Assembly (NCBI RefSeq): GCF_007096635.1
Contig: NZ_VKAA01000011.1
Location: forward strand, 62,001-126,000
Length of the DNA stretch: 64,000 bases
From: Mycolicibacterium sp. 018/SC-01/001
Lineage (GTDB): Bacteria > Actinomycetota > Actinomycetes > Mycobacteriales > Mycobacteriaceae
Direction of reading: 5' to 3'
Position numbers and translations under genes: made by a program. The notes beneath the pieces are model-generated. The model ran no database searches and was not told the origin of the DNA. It saw only the letters and a program-made list of their open reading frames with translations. Below are positions 26,801 to 39,480 of the stretch, piece by piece. The first letter of the stretch is position 1; each line of letters opens with the position of its first letter.

Positions 26801-29149
26801 TCAGTCCTTGGCGAACGCCCGCGCGAAGTCCCGCTCGAGGTCGGTGTACGGCGCCCCAGAGACGTCGACCCGCACCTGCGCGATCGTGCCACCGGTGAAC
26901 GGGAACGGTGCGGAGTACGCCCGCGTCACCGGGGAACCGGTGTTCGCCCCGACAGCCAGGCTCGCGGCGGCCAGTCCGAATGTGCCCGGATGACAACGCA
27001 TTCCGCGGTACTCCGCCACCTCCCTGTCACCGACATAGAGTGCGGCGTCACCGATCGGGGTGTGGCTGCCCTCGGCGGTCCCGGTCCGTGTGAAGGCGAA
27101 CCCCAGCGTGTGCTCGCCGGGGGTCAGCGGTTCGGACGCCGACAGGGTCTGCTCCTGTTCGCCCAGGAAGTTGTAGCAGAAGTGCAGGCAGTTGTCCTGC
27201 ACGTACATCACGTACCCACCGTGTGCACCGCCGTGTTTGACGACGACACCAGCGACGTCGGAGTCCACGGTGACCTCGGCGAGCACGGCGAACGAGCGCC
27301 CGCGCAGGTCCACCACGGCCCCCATGCCGACGTCGGCGGTCCCGGGATAGTAGAGGTAGGACTCCCGGTCGCCGGCGATGTAGGGCCGCCACCGCGACAA
27401 CGTCTCCAGCATGTTCAGATCACTGAGCGGCAACCCGTTGTACTTGGCCGCCTCGGCGAACCAGATGTCGATCATCTCGGCGAGCTTCTCCGGCTGCTCC
27501 TCGGCGAGGTCGCGGCACTGGCTGCGGTCGGCCTCGATGTGGAACAGCTCCCAGCGGTCGGCGTCGAAGTGCGACCAGCCCGCGGGCGACGCGGCGTGCA
27601 CGGTGTTGGCGAACCAGCCCTTGTGCCAGATGCCCCGCGTCCCCAGCATCGTGTAGAACTGCGTCTCCTTACCGGTGGGAGCGTGCGGATTCTCCAGTGC
27701 CACCTTGAAGCTCACGCCGTCCAACGGTTTCTGCGGGACCCCGCGCACGATCGCCGGCGGGGTGATGTCCAGTAGGTCGTAGACGGTGGGTGTGATGTCG
27801 GAGACGTTGACGTAGTTGTCCCGGACCTCGCCGTGCGCGTCGATTCCCCTGGGCCAGGAGATGATCGCGGTGTCGGCGATGCCGCCCTCATGGGACGCGT
27901 AGCGCTTGTAGAGCTTGTAGGGCGTGTTGAACGCCATCGCCCAACCGATCGGATAGTGGTTGTAGGTGCGCGGGCTGCCCAGGTCGTCGAAATGCTTCAG
28001 GCTCTCCTCGACGGTGTCGATGTAACCGTTGAAGAACTTGACCTCGTTGACCGATCCGTTGGGCCCTCCTTCACCGCTGGCGCCGTTGTCGGAGATCACC
28101 ACGATGATCGTGTTGTCGAGCTGGCCGGACTCCTCGAGATAGTCCAGCACCCGGCCGATCTGGTCGTCGGTGTAGGACAGGAACCCGGCGAACACCTCGG
28201 CCATCCGGCTGAACAACCGCTTCTCGTCGTCGTCGAGGGAATCCCACGGGCGCACGGTGTCCTGCGCCGGCCACGGCTCGCCGTTCGGTCCGGTGGCATC
28301 CGAGTAGGGATTGATCGGTGAGAGTTCGGTGTCGGCCGGCACGATGCCGAGCTTCTTCTGGTTCTCCAGCACGATCTCGCGGTAGCGCTCGTAACCCATG
28401 TCGAACGCACCTGCGTAGCGGTCGGCCCACTCGGCGAACACATGGTGGGGCGCGTGCCCGGCACCCGGGCACAGATAGGTGAACCACGGCTTGTCGGGCG
28501 CGATCACCTTGGCGTCGCGGATGAACTCGATGGTCTTGTCCGCCAAGTCCTTCGACAGGTGGTAGCCCTGCTCGGGCGTGGCCGGCGGAGGCACCGGATG
28601 ATTGTCGTAGACGAGCTCCGGATACCACTGGTCGGTTTCGCCGCCCATGAAACCGTAGAACCGTTCGAAGCCCCGCCCCAGCGGCCAATGTCGTTTGGTC
28701 GCGGCCAGATTCGACTCTTCGAGCGGCGTCAGGTGCCATTTGCCGACGCAGTAGGTGTTGTACCCGTTCTCCGCGAGCACCTCGGACATCAACGCCGTGT
28801 CGAACGGAATCCTGCCGTTGCAGTTGGGAAAACCGTCGGTGAACTCTTCGATGGTGGCCATACCGACCGTCGTGGCATTGCGCCCCGTCAGCAGCGACGC
28901 GCGCGTCGGGCTGCACAGCGCGGTGGTGTGGAATTGCGAGAGCCGCACCCCGCGTTCGGCGATGCGGCTCATCGCGGGCATGTTCACCAACCCGCCGAAG
29001 CAGTCCCATGTCGCGATGCCGGTGTCATCCCACACGAGGTACAGGACGTTGGGCGCTTCGGGCTGGGCGACCGGTGCGGCGTAGGGCCCCCAATCGGGCT
29101 CGGAATCCCGGATGTCGAGTTCGATCTTGCCCTTGAATTCCGAGGTCAT
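26801..29149 (-). CDS. atsA: Type I arylsulfatase AtsA
   Basis: A 782-residue sulfatase, close to the length of mycobacterial AtsA. The formylglycine site C79-S-P-T-R83 lies in TALCSPTRASLLTGRNATT, with metal-binding D41-D42 (YLVWDDTG) and VISDNGASGEGG as a further metal site. The C-terminal 200 residues form an added beta-rich domain seen in this family. No signal peptide is present. It lies between the S10 and spc operons, as Rv0711 does in M. tuberculosis. The formylglycine-generating enzyme gene that adjoins it there (Rv0712) is not in this window. Physiological substrate is unknown. Confidence 0.94.
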   Translation of the reverse strand: MTSEFKGKIELDIRDSEPDWGPYAAPVAQPEAPNVLYLVWDDTGIATWDCFGGLVNMPAMSRIAERGVRLSQFHTTALCSPTRASLLTGRNATTVGMATIEEFTDGFPNCNGRIPFDTALMSEVLAENGYNTYCVGKWHLTPLEESNLAATKRHWPLGRGFERFYGFMGGETDQWYPELVYDNHPVPPPATPEQGYHLSKDLADKTIEFIRDAKVIAPDKPWFTYLCPGAGHAPHHVFAEWADRYAGAFDMGYERYREIVLENQKKLGIVPADTELSPINPYSDATGPNGEPWPAQDTVRPWDSLDDDEKRLFSRMAEVFAGFLSYTDDQIGRVLDYLEESGQLDNTIIVVISDNGASGEGGPNGSVNEVKFFNGYIDTVEESLKHFDDLGSPRTYNHYPIGWAMAFNTPYKLYKRYASHEGGIADTAIISWPRGIDAHGEVRDNYVNVSDITPTVYDLLDITPPAIVRGVPQKPLDGVSFKVALENPHAPTGKETQFYTMLGTRGIWHKGWFANTVHAASPAGWSHFDADRWELFHIEADRSQCRDLAEEQPEKLAEMIDIWFAEAAKYNGLPLSDLNMLETLSRWRPYIAGDRESYLYYPGTADVGMGAVVDLRGRSFAVLAEVTVDSDVAGVVVKHGGAHGGYVMYVQDNCLHFCYNFLGEQEQTLSASEPLTPGEHTLGFAFTRTGTAEGSHTPIGDAALYVGDREVAEYRGMRCHPGTFGLAAASLAVGANTGSPVTRAYSAPFPFTGGTIAQVRVDVSGAPYTDLERDFARAFAKD

Positions 29150-29189
29150 AGCGCCGCACAGTACACCCAGCGAAGCCGCGCAGCAGGAA

Positions 29190-29224
29190 AAAACCCCCGC
29201 AGCCTGTTGGCGTGCGGGGGTTTT
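29190..29224. terminator. Bidirectional intrinsic terminator after rpsQ
   Basis: A perfect 12-bp stem, AAAACCCCCGCA (29190-29201) and TGCGGGGGTTTT (29213-29224) around an 11-base loop, has A-runs on one side and T-runs on the other. It lies 21 bases after the rpsQ stop and closes the S10-type operon before atsA. Confidence 0.92.
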
Positions 29225-29245
29225 GACAGCTCGTGCCGGGTTCGG

Positions 29246-29545
29246 CTACTTGGCCTTCTCGAGGACCTCGACCAGGCGCCAGCGCTTCGTCGCCGACGTC
29301 GGGCGGGTCTCCATCAGCGACACGCGGTCGCCGACACCGGCGTCCCCGTTCTCGTCGTGGGCCTTGACCTTCGTCGTGGTCCGGATGATCTTGCCGTACA
29401 GCGGATGCGACTTGCGGGACTCGAGCTCGACCACGATGGTCTTCTGCATCTTGTCCGACACGACGTAGCCGATGGCGGTCTTGCGGCGACCGCGCGGCTG
29501 CTCGGTGCGAGGGGTGTGCTTACCACCCTGTGCAGTGTCTGCCAT
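29246..29545 (-). CDS. rpsQ: 30S ribosomal protein S17
   Basis: A 99-residue S17 with the OB-fold core [45 protein letters not shown] and [24 protein letters not shown]. The N-terminal 20 residues are an actinobacterial extension. The ATG overlaps the rpmC stop by one base (TAATG). It is the last gene of the S10-type operon. Confidence 0.98.
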   Translation of the reverse strand: MADTAQGGKHTPRTEQPRGRRKTAIGYVVSDKMQKTIVVELESRKSHPLYGKIIRTTTKVKAHDENGDAGVGDRVSLMETRPTSATKRWRLVEVLEKAK

Positions 29546-29778
29546 TAGGAATCCTCACCTCCGGGTCCGGCGGCCAGACCCAACTCACGTTCGCGCAGCA
29601 CGGTGTACACCCGTGCGATCTCCTGCCGGACGAGACGCAGCCGGCGGTTGTTGGCAAGCTGGCCCGTCGCCATCTGGAAGCGCAGGTTGAACAGCTCTTC
29701 CTTGGATTCGCGCAGCTTCTCGGTCAATTCGTCGTCGGTGAGCTCACGGAGCTCTCCCGTCGAAACTCCTACTGCCAT
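29545..29778 (-). CDS. rpmC: 50S ribosomal protein L29
   Basis: A 77-residue L29 read from [35 protein letters not shown] at 29778. The longer frame extends into rplP and is discarded. [22 protein letters not shown] is the family C-terminal helix. It overlaps both neighbours by one base. Confidence 0.97.
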   Translation of the reverse strand: MAVGVSTGELRELTDDELTEKLRESKEELFNLRFQMATGQLANNRRLRLVRQEIARVYTVLRERELGLAAGPGGEDS

Positions 29779-30194
29779 CAGAAGGTCTCCTCTCTGGTGA
29801 CGATGCGAGCCTTGATCGGCAGCTTGTGGATGGCACGGGTCAGCGCGGCCCGGGCAGTCGCCTCGTCGGGGTAGCTCAGCTCGAACAGCACGCGGCCGGG
29901 CTTGACGTTGGCCACCCACCACTCCGGCGAACCCTTACCGGAACCCATGCGGGTCTCGGCGGGCTTCTTGGTCAGCGGACGGTCGGGGAAGATGTTGATC
30001 CACACCTTGCCGCCACGCTTGATGTGCCGGTTGATGGCGATACGAGCGGACTCGATCTGCCGGTTGGTGATGTAGGCGTGCTCCAGGGCCTGGATGCCGT
30101 AGTCACCGAAGCTGACCGTGGTGCCGCCGCTGGCGACGCCACGCTGCTTGGGGTGGTGCTGCTTGCGGTGCTTGACCTTGCGGGGAATCAGCAT
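29778..30194 (-). CDS. rplP: 50S ribosomal protein L16
   Basis: A 138-residue L16 ([75 protein letters not shown]). It binds near the A-site tRNA. It is 2 bases after rpsC and overlaps rpmC by one base. Confidence 0.98.
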   Translation of the reverse strand: MLIPRKVKHRKQHHPKQRGVASGGTTVSFGDYGIQALEHAYITNRQIESARIAINRHIKRGGKVWINIFPDRPLTKKPAETRMGSGKGSPEWWVANVKPGRVLFELSYPDEATARAALTRAIHKLPIKARIVTREETF

Positions 30195-30196
30195 GA

Positions 30197-31481
<1,285 letters not shown>

Positions 31482-31482
<1 letters not shown>

Positions 31483-31763
31483 TACCGGCGCTTCGCCTTC
31501 CGGTCATCCTTGATGTGACCCTTGAACGTGCGGGTGGGGGCGAACTCGCCCAGCTTGTGCCCGACCATCGACTCGGTGACGAACACCGGCACGTGCTTGC
31601 GACCGTCGTGGACGGCGAAGGTGTGGCCGATGAAGTCCGGGATGATGGTGGACCGGCGCGACCAGGTCTTGATGACCTGCTTGGTGTTCTTCTCGTTCTG
31701 CACGTCGACCTTCTTGAGCAGATGGTCGTCGACGAACGGGCCCTTCTTGAGGCTGCGTGGCAT
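31482..31763 (-). CDS. rpsS: 30S ribosomal protein S19
   Basis: A 93-residue S19 ([65 protein letters not shown]). Length equals other mycobacterial S19. It lies 11 bases after rplB and overlaps rplV by one base. Confidence 0.99.
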
Positions 31764-31774
31764 CGCTTTACTCC

Positions 31775-32611
31775 CTAGCGCTTCTTGCCGGTGCGCCGGC
31801 GACGGACGATGAGCTTGTCGCTCGCCTTGTTCGGCTTGCGGGTGCGGCCCTCGGGCTTACCCCAGGGGCTGACCGGGTGGCGGCCGCCGGAGGTCTTGCC
31901 CTCGCCACCGCCGTGCGGGTGGTCGACCGGGTTCATCACGACACCACGGACGGTGGGGCGCTTGCCCTTCCAGCGCATACGGCCGGCCTTACCCCAGTTG
32001 ATGTTGGCCTGCTCGGCGTTGCCGACCTCGCCGACGGTGGCGCGGCAGCGCACGTCGACGCGGCGGATCTCACCGCTGGGCATACGCAGCGAGGCGTAGG
32101 TGCCTTCCTTGCCGAGCAGCTGGATGCTGACGCCGGCCGAGCGGGCCAGCTTGGCGCCGCCGCCGGGCCGCAGCTCCACGGCGTGGATCACGGTGCCGGC
32201 GGGGATGTTGCGCAGCGGCAGGTTGTTGCCCGGCTTGATGTCGGCGTTGGCGCCCGACTCGACGATCGTGCCCTGCTTGAGTCCCTGTGGCGCGATGATG
32301 TAGCGCTTCTCGCCGTCCAGGTAGTGCAGCAGCGCGATGTTCGCGGTGCGGTTCGGGTCGTACTCGATGTGCGCGACCTTGGCGTTGACGCCGTCCTTGT
32401 CGTGGCGACGGAAGTCGATCACCCGGTAGGCGCGCTTGTGACCGCCACCCTTGTGCCGGGTGGTGATGCGGCCGTGGGCATTACGCCCGCCCTTGCCGTG
32501 CAGCGGACGAATCAGCGACTTCTCCGGGTGGTCGCGCGTGATCTCGGCGAAGTCGGAGACGCTCGAGCCGCGGCGACCGGGGGTCGTCGGCTTGTACTTA
32601 CGAATAGCCAT
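31775..32611 (-). CDS. rplB: 50S ribosomal protein L2
   Basis: A 278-residue L2 ([33 protein letters not shown]). The near-invariant C-terminal block [37 protein letters not shown] contains the histidine implicated in peptidyl-transferase support. It is 23 bases after rplW. Confidence 0.99.
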   Translation of the reverse strand: MAIRKYKPTTPGRRGSSVSDFAEITRDHPEKSLIRPLHGKGGRNAHGRITTRHKGGGHKRAYRVIDFRRHDKDGVNAKVAHIEYDPNRTANIALLHYLDGEKRYIIAPQGLKQGTIVESGANADIKPGNNLPLRNIPAGTVIHAVELRPGGGAKLARSAGVSIQLLGKEGTYASLRMPSGEIRRVDVRCRATVGEVGNAEQANINWGKAGRMRWKGKRPTVRGVVMNPVDHPHGGGEGKTSGGRHPVSPWGKPEGRTRKPNKASDKLIVRRRRTGKKR

Positions 32612-32634
32612 GATTCTCTAGTTCTCCCTGCCGG

Positions 32635-32937
32635 CTAGGCCGGCGCTCCGAACAGGTCGATGGGCTTGCTGCCCGCGGCGAGCGTCACGATCGCGCGCTT
32701 GGTGTCCTTGCGCTTGCCGAAGCCGGTGCGGGTGCGCTTGCGCTTGCCCTGCCGGTTGGCGGTGTTCACCGAGGCGACCTTGACGTTGAAGATCTTCTCG
32801 ATGGCGATCTTGATCTGCGTCTTGTTCGAGTCCGGGTGCACGACGAACGTGTACACGTTGTCCTCGATCAGCCCGTAGGACTTCTCCGAGATCACCGGGG
32901 ACAGGATGATGTCGCGGGGATCGGTCACGGTAGCCAT
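32635..32937 (-). CDS. rplW: 50S ribosomal protein L23
   Basis: A 100-residue L23 ([66 protein letters not shown]). It docks trigger factor and SRP at the exit tunnel. Its start overlaps the rplD stop by one base. Confidence 0.98.
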   Translation of the reverse strand: MATVTDPRDIILSPVISEKSYGLIEDNVYTFVVHPDSNKTQIKIAIEKIFNVKVASVNTANRQGKRKRTRTGFGKRKDTKRAIVTLAAGSKPIDLFGAPA

Positions 32938-33587
32938 CAGGCCGACACCTCACTCTTCTTGCTCGCGCTGGAGATGTACGCGTTGAGCGCCTCGACGCTG
33001 AAGACCACGTCGTCGGCCTTGAGCACGTCGTAGGTGTTCAGCTGGTCCGGCGAGATCACATGCACGCCAGGCAGATTGCGCACGCTCAGCGCGCTGGTCT
33101 CGTCGGTGCGGCCGATGACGACCAGCACCTGCTTGCGGTCGGTCAGAGTCGCCAGGAACGATTTCGCGCTCTTGGTCGACGGGGCCTGACCCTCGACGAT
33201 CTCGGTGACCGCATGGATGCGGTCGTTGCGGGCCCGGTCCGACAACGCGCTGCGCAGGGCGGCGGCGATCATCTTCTTGGGCGTGCGCTGGCTGTAGTCG
33301 CGCGGCTGCGGGCCGTGCACGACGCCACCGCCGGTGAACTGCGGGGCGCGGGTCGAACCCTGGCGGGCGCGGCCGGTGCCCTTCTGGCGGTACGGCTTCT
33401 TGCCACCACCGGAGACATCGCCACGCGTCTTGGTCGCGTGCGTGCCCTGGCGCTTGGCGGCCAGCTGTGCCGTCACCACCTGGTGCATCAGCGCGATGTT
33501 GGGCTCGACGTCGAACAGCTCGGCCGGAAGCTCGATCGAGCCGTCCTTCTTGCCTGCCGGGGTCTGAACATCAATTGTGAGTGTCAT
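32937..33587 (-). CDS. rplD: 50S ribosomal protein L4
   Basis: A 216-residue L4 with the tunnel loop [42 protein letters not shown]4 also represses its own S10 operon in E. coli; no evidence for that leader mechanism is visible here. It overlaps rplC by 4 bases and rplW by one. Confidence 0.98.
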   Translation of the reverse strand: MTLTIDVQTPAGKKDGSIELPAELFDVEPNIALMHQVVTAQLAAKRQGTHATKTRGDVSGGGKKPYRQKGTGRARQGSTRAPQFTGGGVVHGPQPRDYSQRTPKKMIAAALRSALSDRARNDRIHAVTEIVEGQAPSTKSAKSFLATLTDRKQVLVVIGRTDETSALSVRNLPGVHVISPDQLNTYDVLKADDVVFSVEALNAYISSASKKSEVSA

Positions 33588-34240
33588 GCCTTCTCGCCTC
33601 GCTTGATTGCGCTGCGGACAACGACCAGTCCACCGTTACGCCCGGGGACGGCGCCCTTGATCAGCAGCACGCCGTTCTCGGCGTCCACCTTGTGCACCTT
33701 GAGGTTCTGCGTGGTCACGCGATCGCTGCCCATGCGGCCCGACATGCGCGTGCCCTTGAACACGCGGCCCGGGGTGGCGCAGCCGCCGATCGAGCCCGGC
33801 CGGCGGTGCACGGCCTGCGCACCGTGGCTGGCGCCCTGACCGCGGAAGCCGTGGCGCTTCATGGTGCCGGCGAAGCCCTTGCCCTTGCTGGTGCCGGTCA
33901 CGTCGACGTACGCGCCGTCGGCGAAGATCTCGGCGGTCAGTTCCTGGCCCACCTCGTACTCGGCGGCCGCGGACGGATCGTCGAGCCGCAGCTCGGCGAG
34001 GTGCCGGCGCGGGTTGATCCCGGCGGCGGCGAACTGACCGGTCACCGGCTTGGTGACCTTGCGGGGGCTGATCTCGCCGTAGGCGAGCTGCACGGCGCTG
34101 TAACCGTCGCGCTCCATGGTGCGGATGCGAGTCACGACGTTGGGCCCGGCCTTGACGACCGTCACCGGCACGACCTTGTTGTTCTCGTCGAACACCTGCG
34201 TCATGCCCAGCTTGGTGCCCAGAATGCCTTGTCTAGCCAT
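33584..34240 (-). CDS. rplC: 50S ribosomal protein L3
   Basis: A 218-residue L3 ([32 protein letters not shown]). The linezolid-relevant loop region is [32 protein letters not shown]. It lies 15 bases after rpsJ and overlaps rplD by 4 bases. Confidence 0.98.
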   Translation of the reverse strand: MARQGILGTKLGMTQVFDENNKVVPVTVVKAGPNVVTRIRTMERDGYSAVQLAYGEISPRKVTKPVTGQFAAAGINPRRHLAELRLDDPSAAAEYEVGQELTAEIFADGAYVDVTGTSKGKGFAGTMKRHGFRGQGASHGAQAVHRRPGSIGGCATPGRVFKGTRMSGRMGSDRVTTQNLKVHKVDAENGVLLIKGAVPGRNGGLVVVRSAIKRGEKA

Positions 34241-34255
34241 TGCTCTGGATTTCCT

Positions 34256-34561
34256 TTACTGGATGTTGACGTCGACGCTGGCCGGCAGGTCGATGCGCAT
34301 CAGCGCGTCGACCGTCTTCGGCGTGGGGTCGAGGATGTCGATCAACCGCTTGTGGGTGCGCATCTCGAAGTGCTCCCGCGAGTCCTTGTACTTGTGCGGG
34401 GACCGGATGACGCAGTACACGTTCTTCTCGGTCGGCAGCGGCACCGGGCCGACCACACTCGCGCCCGTCCGGGTGACCGTCTCGACGATCTTGCGCGCTG
34501 AGGCATCGATGGCCTCATGGTCGTAGGCCTTGAGCCTGATGCGGATCTTTTGTCCCGCCAC
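34256..34561 (-). CDS. rpsJ: 30S ribosomal protein S10
   Basis: A 101-residue S10 ([72 protein letters not shown]). It is the first gene of the S10-type operon and also a transcription-antitermination factor (NusE). The ATG at 34561 has GGTAGGAGAAGCG upstream, and a roughly 190-base leader separates it from a candidate promoter. Confidence 0.98.
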
Positions 34562-34752
34562 GCTTCTCCTACCTCACTACTAACGGGCCCTCGAAAGGGC
34601 CTGGCTGTGCCGCCGCTGTTTACCTGTCTGTGGTTCACCGGTCCCCGCGGTCGGGTGTGTCGCCCGCCGAACCGGAAGGGACCGGACGCGCCCCGCGTGG
34701 GGCGCCAGTCGCATGCCGAGGCCAGGCGAACCCGGCTCAAGGCAACCCGAAC

Positions 34753-34781
34753 AGTATGCCTCAGATCGGCGCGTGCTCCAA
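34753..34781 (-). promoter_or_regulatory. Candidate promoter of the S10-type operon
   Basis: On the minus strand TTGGAG (34776-34781) and CATACT (34753-34758) are 17 bases apart, about 190 bases before rpsJ. The leader between holds several GC-rich inverted segments around 34620-34740, but I could not define a clear regulatory fold. Moderate match to a SigA promoter only. Confidence 0.4.
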
Positions 34782-34834
34782 ATCCCTGGTGGAAGCCATC
34801 TTACCGATGAGTAAGGTTGCGTAAGGTCTCGACC

Positions 34835-35305
34835 ATGACCAGTTCTCCCACCTATCGCGCATGGCAGCGGCTCGATCGCGTGCCCGGCGGAACCCGGCTC
34901 TTCTCGCTGGCCGCCATGGCGAGGGTGCCGTACTTCGCGTCGATCCTCCCCCACGTCCGGCGCATGGAACCCGGCGTCGCCGAGGTGTCCGTGCCCAAGT
35001 GGTTCTACCTCTACAACCACCTCGGCACCGTGCACGCGATCGCGTCGTGCAACGCCGCGGAGGCGGCGATGGGGATGCTCATGGAGGCGACGGTGCCGAC
35101 GACCCACCGGTGGATCCCGAAGTCGATGACCGTGCACTACCTGCAGAAGGCGACGACGTCCCTGCGCGCGGTGGCACGGCTCGATCCCCCGGACTTCACG
35201 ACGATCACGGAGGGCACCGAGGTGGTGGTTCCGGTGAGCGTCGTCGACGATGCCGGCACCGAGGTCGTCCATGCCGACATCACCTGCTGGGTGACGCCCG
35301 CCTGA
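34835..35305 (+). CDS. Hotdog-fold DUF4442 protein (thioesterase-like)
   Basis: A 156-residue protein read from MTSSPTYRAWQRLDRVPGGTRLFS at 34835. The block PYFASILPHVRRMEPGVAEVSVPKWFYLYNHLGTVHAIASCNAAEAAMGMLMEA matches the DUF4442 hotdog fold, with N-H-L-G-T-V-H in the place where thioesterases carry an active-site Asn/His. Function is unconfirmed; acyl-CoA thioester hydrolysis is the usual guess. It is divergent from rpsJ and converges on the carboxylesterase gene one base away. Confidence 0.8.
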   Translation: MTSSPTYRAWQRLDRVPGGTRLFSLAAMARVPYFASILPHVRRMEPGVAEVSVPKWFYLYNHLGTVHAIASCNAAEAAMGMLMEATVPTTHRWIPKSMTVHYLQKATTSLRAVARLDPPDFTTITEGTEVVVPVSVVDDAGTEVVHADITCWVTPA

Positions 35306-35306
35306 G

Positions 35307-36914
<1,608 letters not shown>

Positions 36915-36924
36915 AGTCGAGAGC

Positions 36925-36940
36925 CTACTGGCGCCGGTAG
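36925..36940. promoter_or_regulatory. Imperfect palindrome in the carboxylesterase/MarR divergent gap
   Basis: CTACTGGCGCCGGTAG reads as an inverted repeat with one mismatched pair (7 of 8 pairs). It fills nearly half of the 36-base gap between the two divergent starts, so a bound protein would block both. It differs from the TAGTAA-type sites nearby. Confidence 0.4.
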
Positions 36941-36950
36941 AGTCCGCCGC

Positions 36951-37406
36951 GTGACGAAGGACGGCCGCCGCGAGGCCGATCTCGGCGTGATGGCGGGCCG
37001 ATTGCTGTTCGCGACCCAGGGCGAACTGTTCCGGCGGCTTCACGAGGCGGGGTTCGACGACATCGCGCCGCGGCACGGCGTGGTGTTGGCGTACCTGCGG
37101 ACCGAAGGGGTGCGGGCCACCGACCTGGCCCGCCGCTCCGGCCAGCTCAAGCAGGTCGTGGGCGTGATCGTCGACGACCTGGAACGGCTGGGTTACGTCA
37201 CGCGCGAGCCCGACCCCGCCGACCGGCGAGCCAAGCTGATCGTGCCCACGAAGCGCGGTCACCGACAGATGGCGGCCGCGACGGAGATCATGGCCGACAT
37301 CATGGACCGGCATGCCCAGCACCTCGGAGCCCGCGAGTTCGACCGTTTCATGCGGGATTTCGCAGAAGTCGTCGACCGCCAGCGTGAGGCCTTCAACGGC
37401 CAGTAG
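36951..37406 (+). CDS. MarR family transcriptional regulator
   Basis: A 151-residue winged-helix regulator read from the GTG at 36951 (VTKDGRREADLGVMAGRLLF). A much longer open frame upstream is antisense to the carboxylesterase and is not used. The DNA-binding part is VRATDLARRSGQLKQVVGVIVDDLERLGYVTREPDPADRRAKLIVPTKRG. It has no cysteine, so direct thiol oxidation is not its sensing mode. MarR proteins usually repress their neighbours until a ligand binds. The TAGTAA-N7-TTACTA sites at 37461 and 40241 are the best candidates for its operators. Confidence 0.88.
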   Translation: MTKDGRREADLGVMAGRLLFATQGELFRRLHEAGFDDIAPRHGVVLAYLRTEGVRATDLARRSGQLKQVVGVIVDDLERLGYVTREPDPADRRAKLIVPTKRGHRQMAAATEIMADIMDRHAQHLGAREFDRFMRDFAEVVDRQREAFNGQ

Positions 37407-37460
37407 CAGCTGAGGGGTCCTTGACAGAACCTCCGCTCCGGATGTAGTAATCAAAACTGA

Positions 37461-37479
37461 TAGTAATTTCTACTTACTA
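37461..37479. promoter_or_regulatory. Palindromic operator TAGTAA-N7-TTACTA, site 1
   Basis: TAGTAA (37461-37466), seven bases, TTACTA (37474-37479), 17 bases before the isochorismatase-like GTG. A further TAGTAA lies at 37445-37450. The surrounding AT-rich stretch stands out in this GC-rich DNA. The same format is found at 40241, suggesting one regulator for both promoters. Confidence 0.65.
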
Positions 37480-37495
37480 CTTATCGGAGGCTGTC

Positions 37496-38110
37496 GTGCC
37501 AGAATCCCGCCGCACCCCGTTCACGCAGACCAACACCGCGGTGCTGCTGATCGACCATCAGGTCAATCTCTTCACCGGCGTGCGCGACATCGACGTCAAC
37601 GAGCTCAAGCACAACGTCGTGGGTCTGGCTCGTGCCGCCCAGGCCCTCGACCTGCCGATCGTGGCCGTCACCACCGCACGGGACAGCATGTGGGGTCCCA
37701 CCATCCCCGAGCTGCGCGACGCCCTCGGCGGGCAGGAGATCCTCGACCGGTCCACCGTGAACGCCTGGGACGACGAGCGGTTCGTCGCGCTCGTGGAGCA
37801 GACCGGACGCGATCACCTGGTGATCGCGGGCCTGTCTTTCGAGGTCTGCGCCTCACTGCCCGCGATCTCCGCGCGGGACAACGGATTCCAATCGGTCATC
37901 GCCCTCGACGCCTGCGGCACGTTCTCCCACCACAAGCGCGAGGCGGGCCTGGCACGGCTGACGACGCTGGGCATCGAGGTGTCCGATTACGCGACGACGA
38001 TGGTCGAGATCATGGGCGACAACGCTGATCCCCGCGCTGCCGCCGTGTACGCCGCGCTCGACATGCCGTTCGCGACACTGATGGGCCAGGTGGCCGGTGC
38101 CCTCGTATGA
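37496..38110 (+). CDS. Isochorismatase-like cysteine hydrolase (YcaC type)
   Basis: A 204-residue cysteine hydrolase. D20 (LLIDHQVNLF) and C118 (AGLSFEVCAS) match the catalytic Asp and Cys of the isochorismatase-like family, and the block DACGTFSHHKREAGLARLTTLG resembles YcaC. Real substrates of this subgroup are mostly unknown amides or imides. The GTG start has GGAGG 5 bases upstream and lies just after operator site 1. Its 3' end overlaps the start of the broken GMC gene by 14 bases, so both were one transcript. Confidence 0.87.
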   Translation: MPESRRTPFTQTNTAVLLIDHQVNLFTGVRDIDVNELKHNVVGLARAAQALDLPIVAVTTARDSMWGPTIPELRDALGGQEILDRSTVNAWDDERFVALVEQTGRDHLVIAGLSFEVCASLPAISARDNGFQSVIALDACGTFSHHKREAGLARLTTLGIEVSDYATTMVEIMGDNADPRAAAVYAALDMPFATLMGQVAGALV

Positions 38111-39475
38111 CGTGATCGTCGTCGGCGGCGGCTCTGCGGGAGCGGTGCTGGCGAACCGACTCAGCGCGGACCCGGCCATCAGCGTGCTGCTGTTGGAGGC
38201 GGGTCCGGCCTACCGCCCGGGTGAGTATCCGGCCGTGCTGTCCAGCGGCGATCACGTCGGAGGCGACGAGGAGCACGACTGGGGCTACTCGACCCAGGAC
38301 CATCTCGTCCTGGGCCATGACATCCGGGCCCCTCGGGGCAAGGTCCTCGGCGGCAGTTCGGCGGTCAACGCCGCGGTGGCGATGCGGGCGCGCCCCTCGG
38401 ACTTCGCGCGGTAAACCGCCCGCGGGCTGACCGGGTGGTCGTTCGACGACGTGCTCCCCGTGTACCGGGCGCTGGAGAACACATTCCCGGTGCGGCGGGT
38501 GACGATGGCCGAGAACACGCCATCGATGCAAGCGTTCGTGCGGGCAGCCGAGGCGATCGGTCTCGCCCGGGTCCCCGACGTCAACGGCTCCGATGTGGAC
38601 GGGGTGTCGACCTACACCCGCAACGCCGTCGACGGCACCCGCGTCAACACCGGCATGGCCGATCTGACCGATGAGGTACGCGCCCGACCCAATCTCACCG
38701 TGCGCGGCCGTAGCGAGGTGGATCGGGTCCTGTTCGACGGGCAGCGGGCCACCGGGGTCCGCCTCGTCGCCGGCGAGCAGGTCACTGCGCGCGAGATCAT
38801 CCTGTCAGCAGGCGCTCTCGGCAGTCCCGCGATTCTCCTGCGGTCGGGCATCGGCCCGGCCCGCCACCTGGAGTCTATGCCCTCGAACCCGCCGTCAAGG
38901 CGATGGAACCCGTTGCGGGAGCGATCATCTGGACACAGTCCAGCGAGGCCGCCCCCGACGAGCTGGATCTGCAGATCTCCGGCACGCACATCGTCGATCC
39001 GGCGCAGAGCCCCACCGGCGGTGCCATCGTCCTCGCCTGCGCGGTGACCCTGCCGAAGTCTGTCGGCTCCCTGCGGTTGGCGAGCCGGGATCCACGCCGC
39101 GCACCTCTGATCCGGTACAACTTCTTCGACGACCCGGGCGATCTGCGCCGGATGATGGAGGCGGTGCGGATGTCACGCAGGATCGGGACGACAGCGCCCT
39201 TCGCGGACGCGGTGGCATCGGAGATTTTTCCCGGCTCCGAGATCACCGACGACGATGCATTCCGGCGGGCAGTCATCGACCAGGTCGACGGCTATGCGCA
39301 CCCCACGTCGACCGCCCCGATGGGCACCGTCGTCGACGAGTCCGGCATCGTCTGCGGCGTCGACGCGCTGCGCGTGGTCGACGCGTCGATTCTGCCCGAC
39401 ATCCCCTCAGCACCACCGAATCTCACGGTGATCATGGTCGCCGAGGCGATCGCCAGGCGAATCGTCGCCGCCTAG
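38097..39475 (+). pseudogene. GMC family FAD oxidoreductase, broken by a stop codon and an internal deletion
   Basis: The reading begins as a normal GMC enzyme: YDVIVVGGGSAGAVLANRLS binds FAD, and RGKVLGGSSAVNAAVAMRARPSDF is GMC signature 1. A TAA then interrupts at 38412-38414, and the same frame resumes with GLTGWSFDDVLPVYRALENTF up to SAGALGSPAILLRSGIGPARHLE (signature 2). At about 38875 the frame shifts, and the expected segment of roughly 70-100 residues after signature 2 is missing. The C-terminal part continues in another frame (MEPVAGAIIW through HPTSTAPMGT to PNLTVIMVAEAIA). Two independent lesions make a functional protein unlikely; sequencing error cannot explain the missing segment. 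Confidence 0.85.
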
Positions 39476-39480
39476 CGAGC

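Noticed and set aside
34562..34752. A ribosomal-protein leader riboregulator before rpsJ
   Set aside because: The leader is GC-rich with several possible stems, but none matched a leader structure I could identify, so no RNA element is claimed.
38097..38414. Treating the first 105 codons of the GMC gene as a separate small protein
   Set aside because: It holds only the FAD-binding start of a GMC enzyme, and the same frame continues with GMC sequence right after the stop, so it is a fragment of a broken gene.
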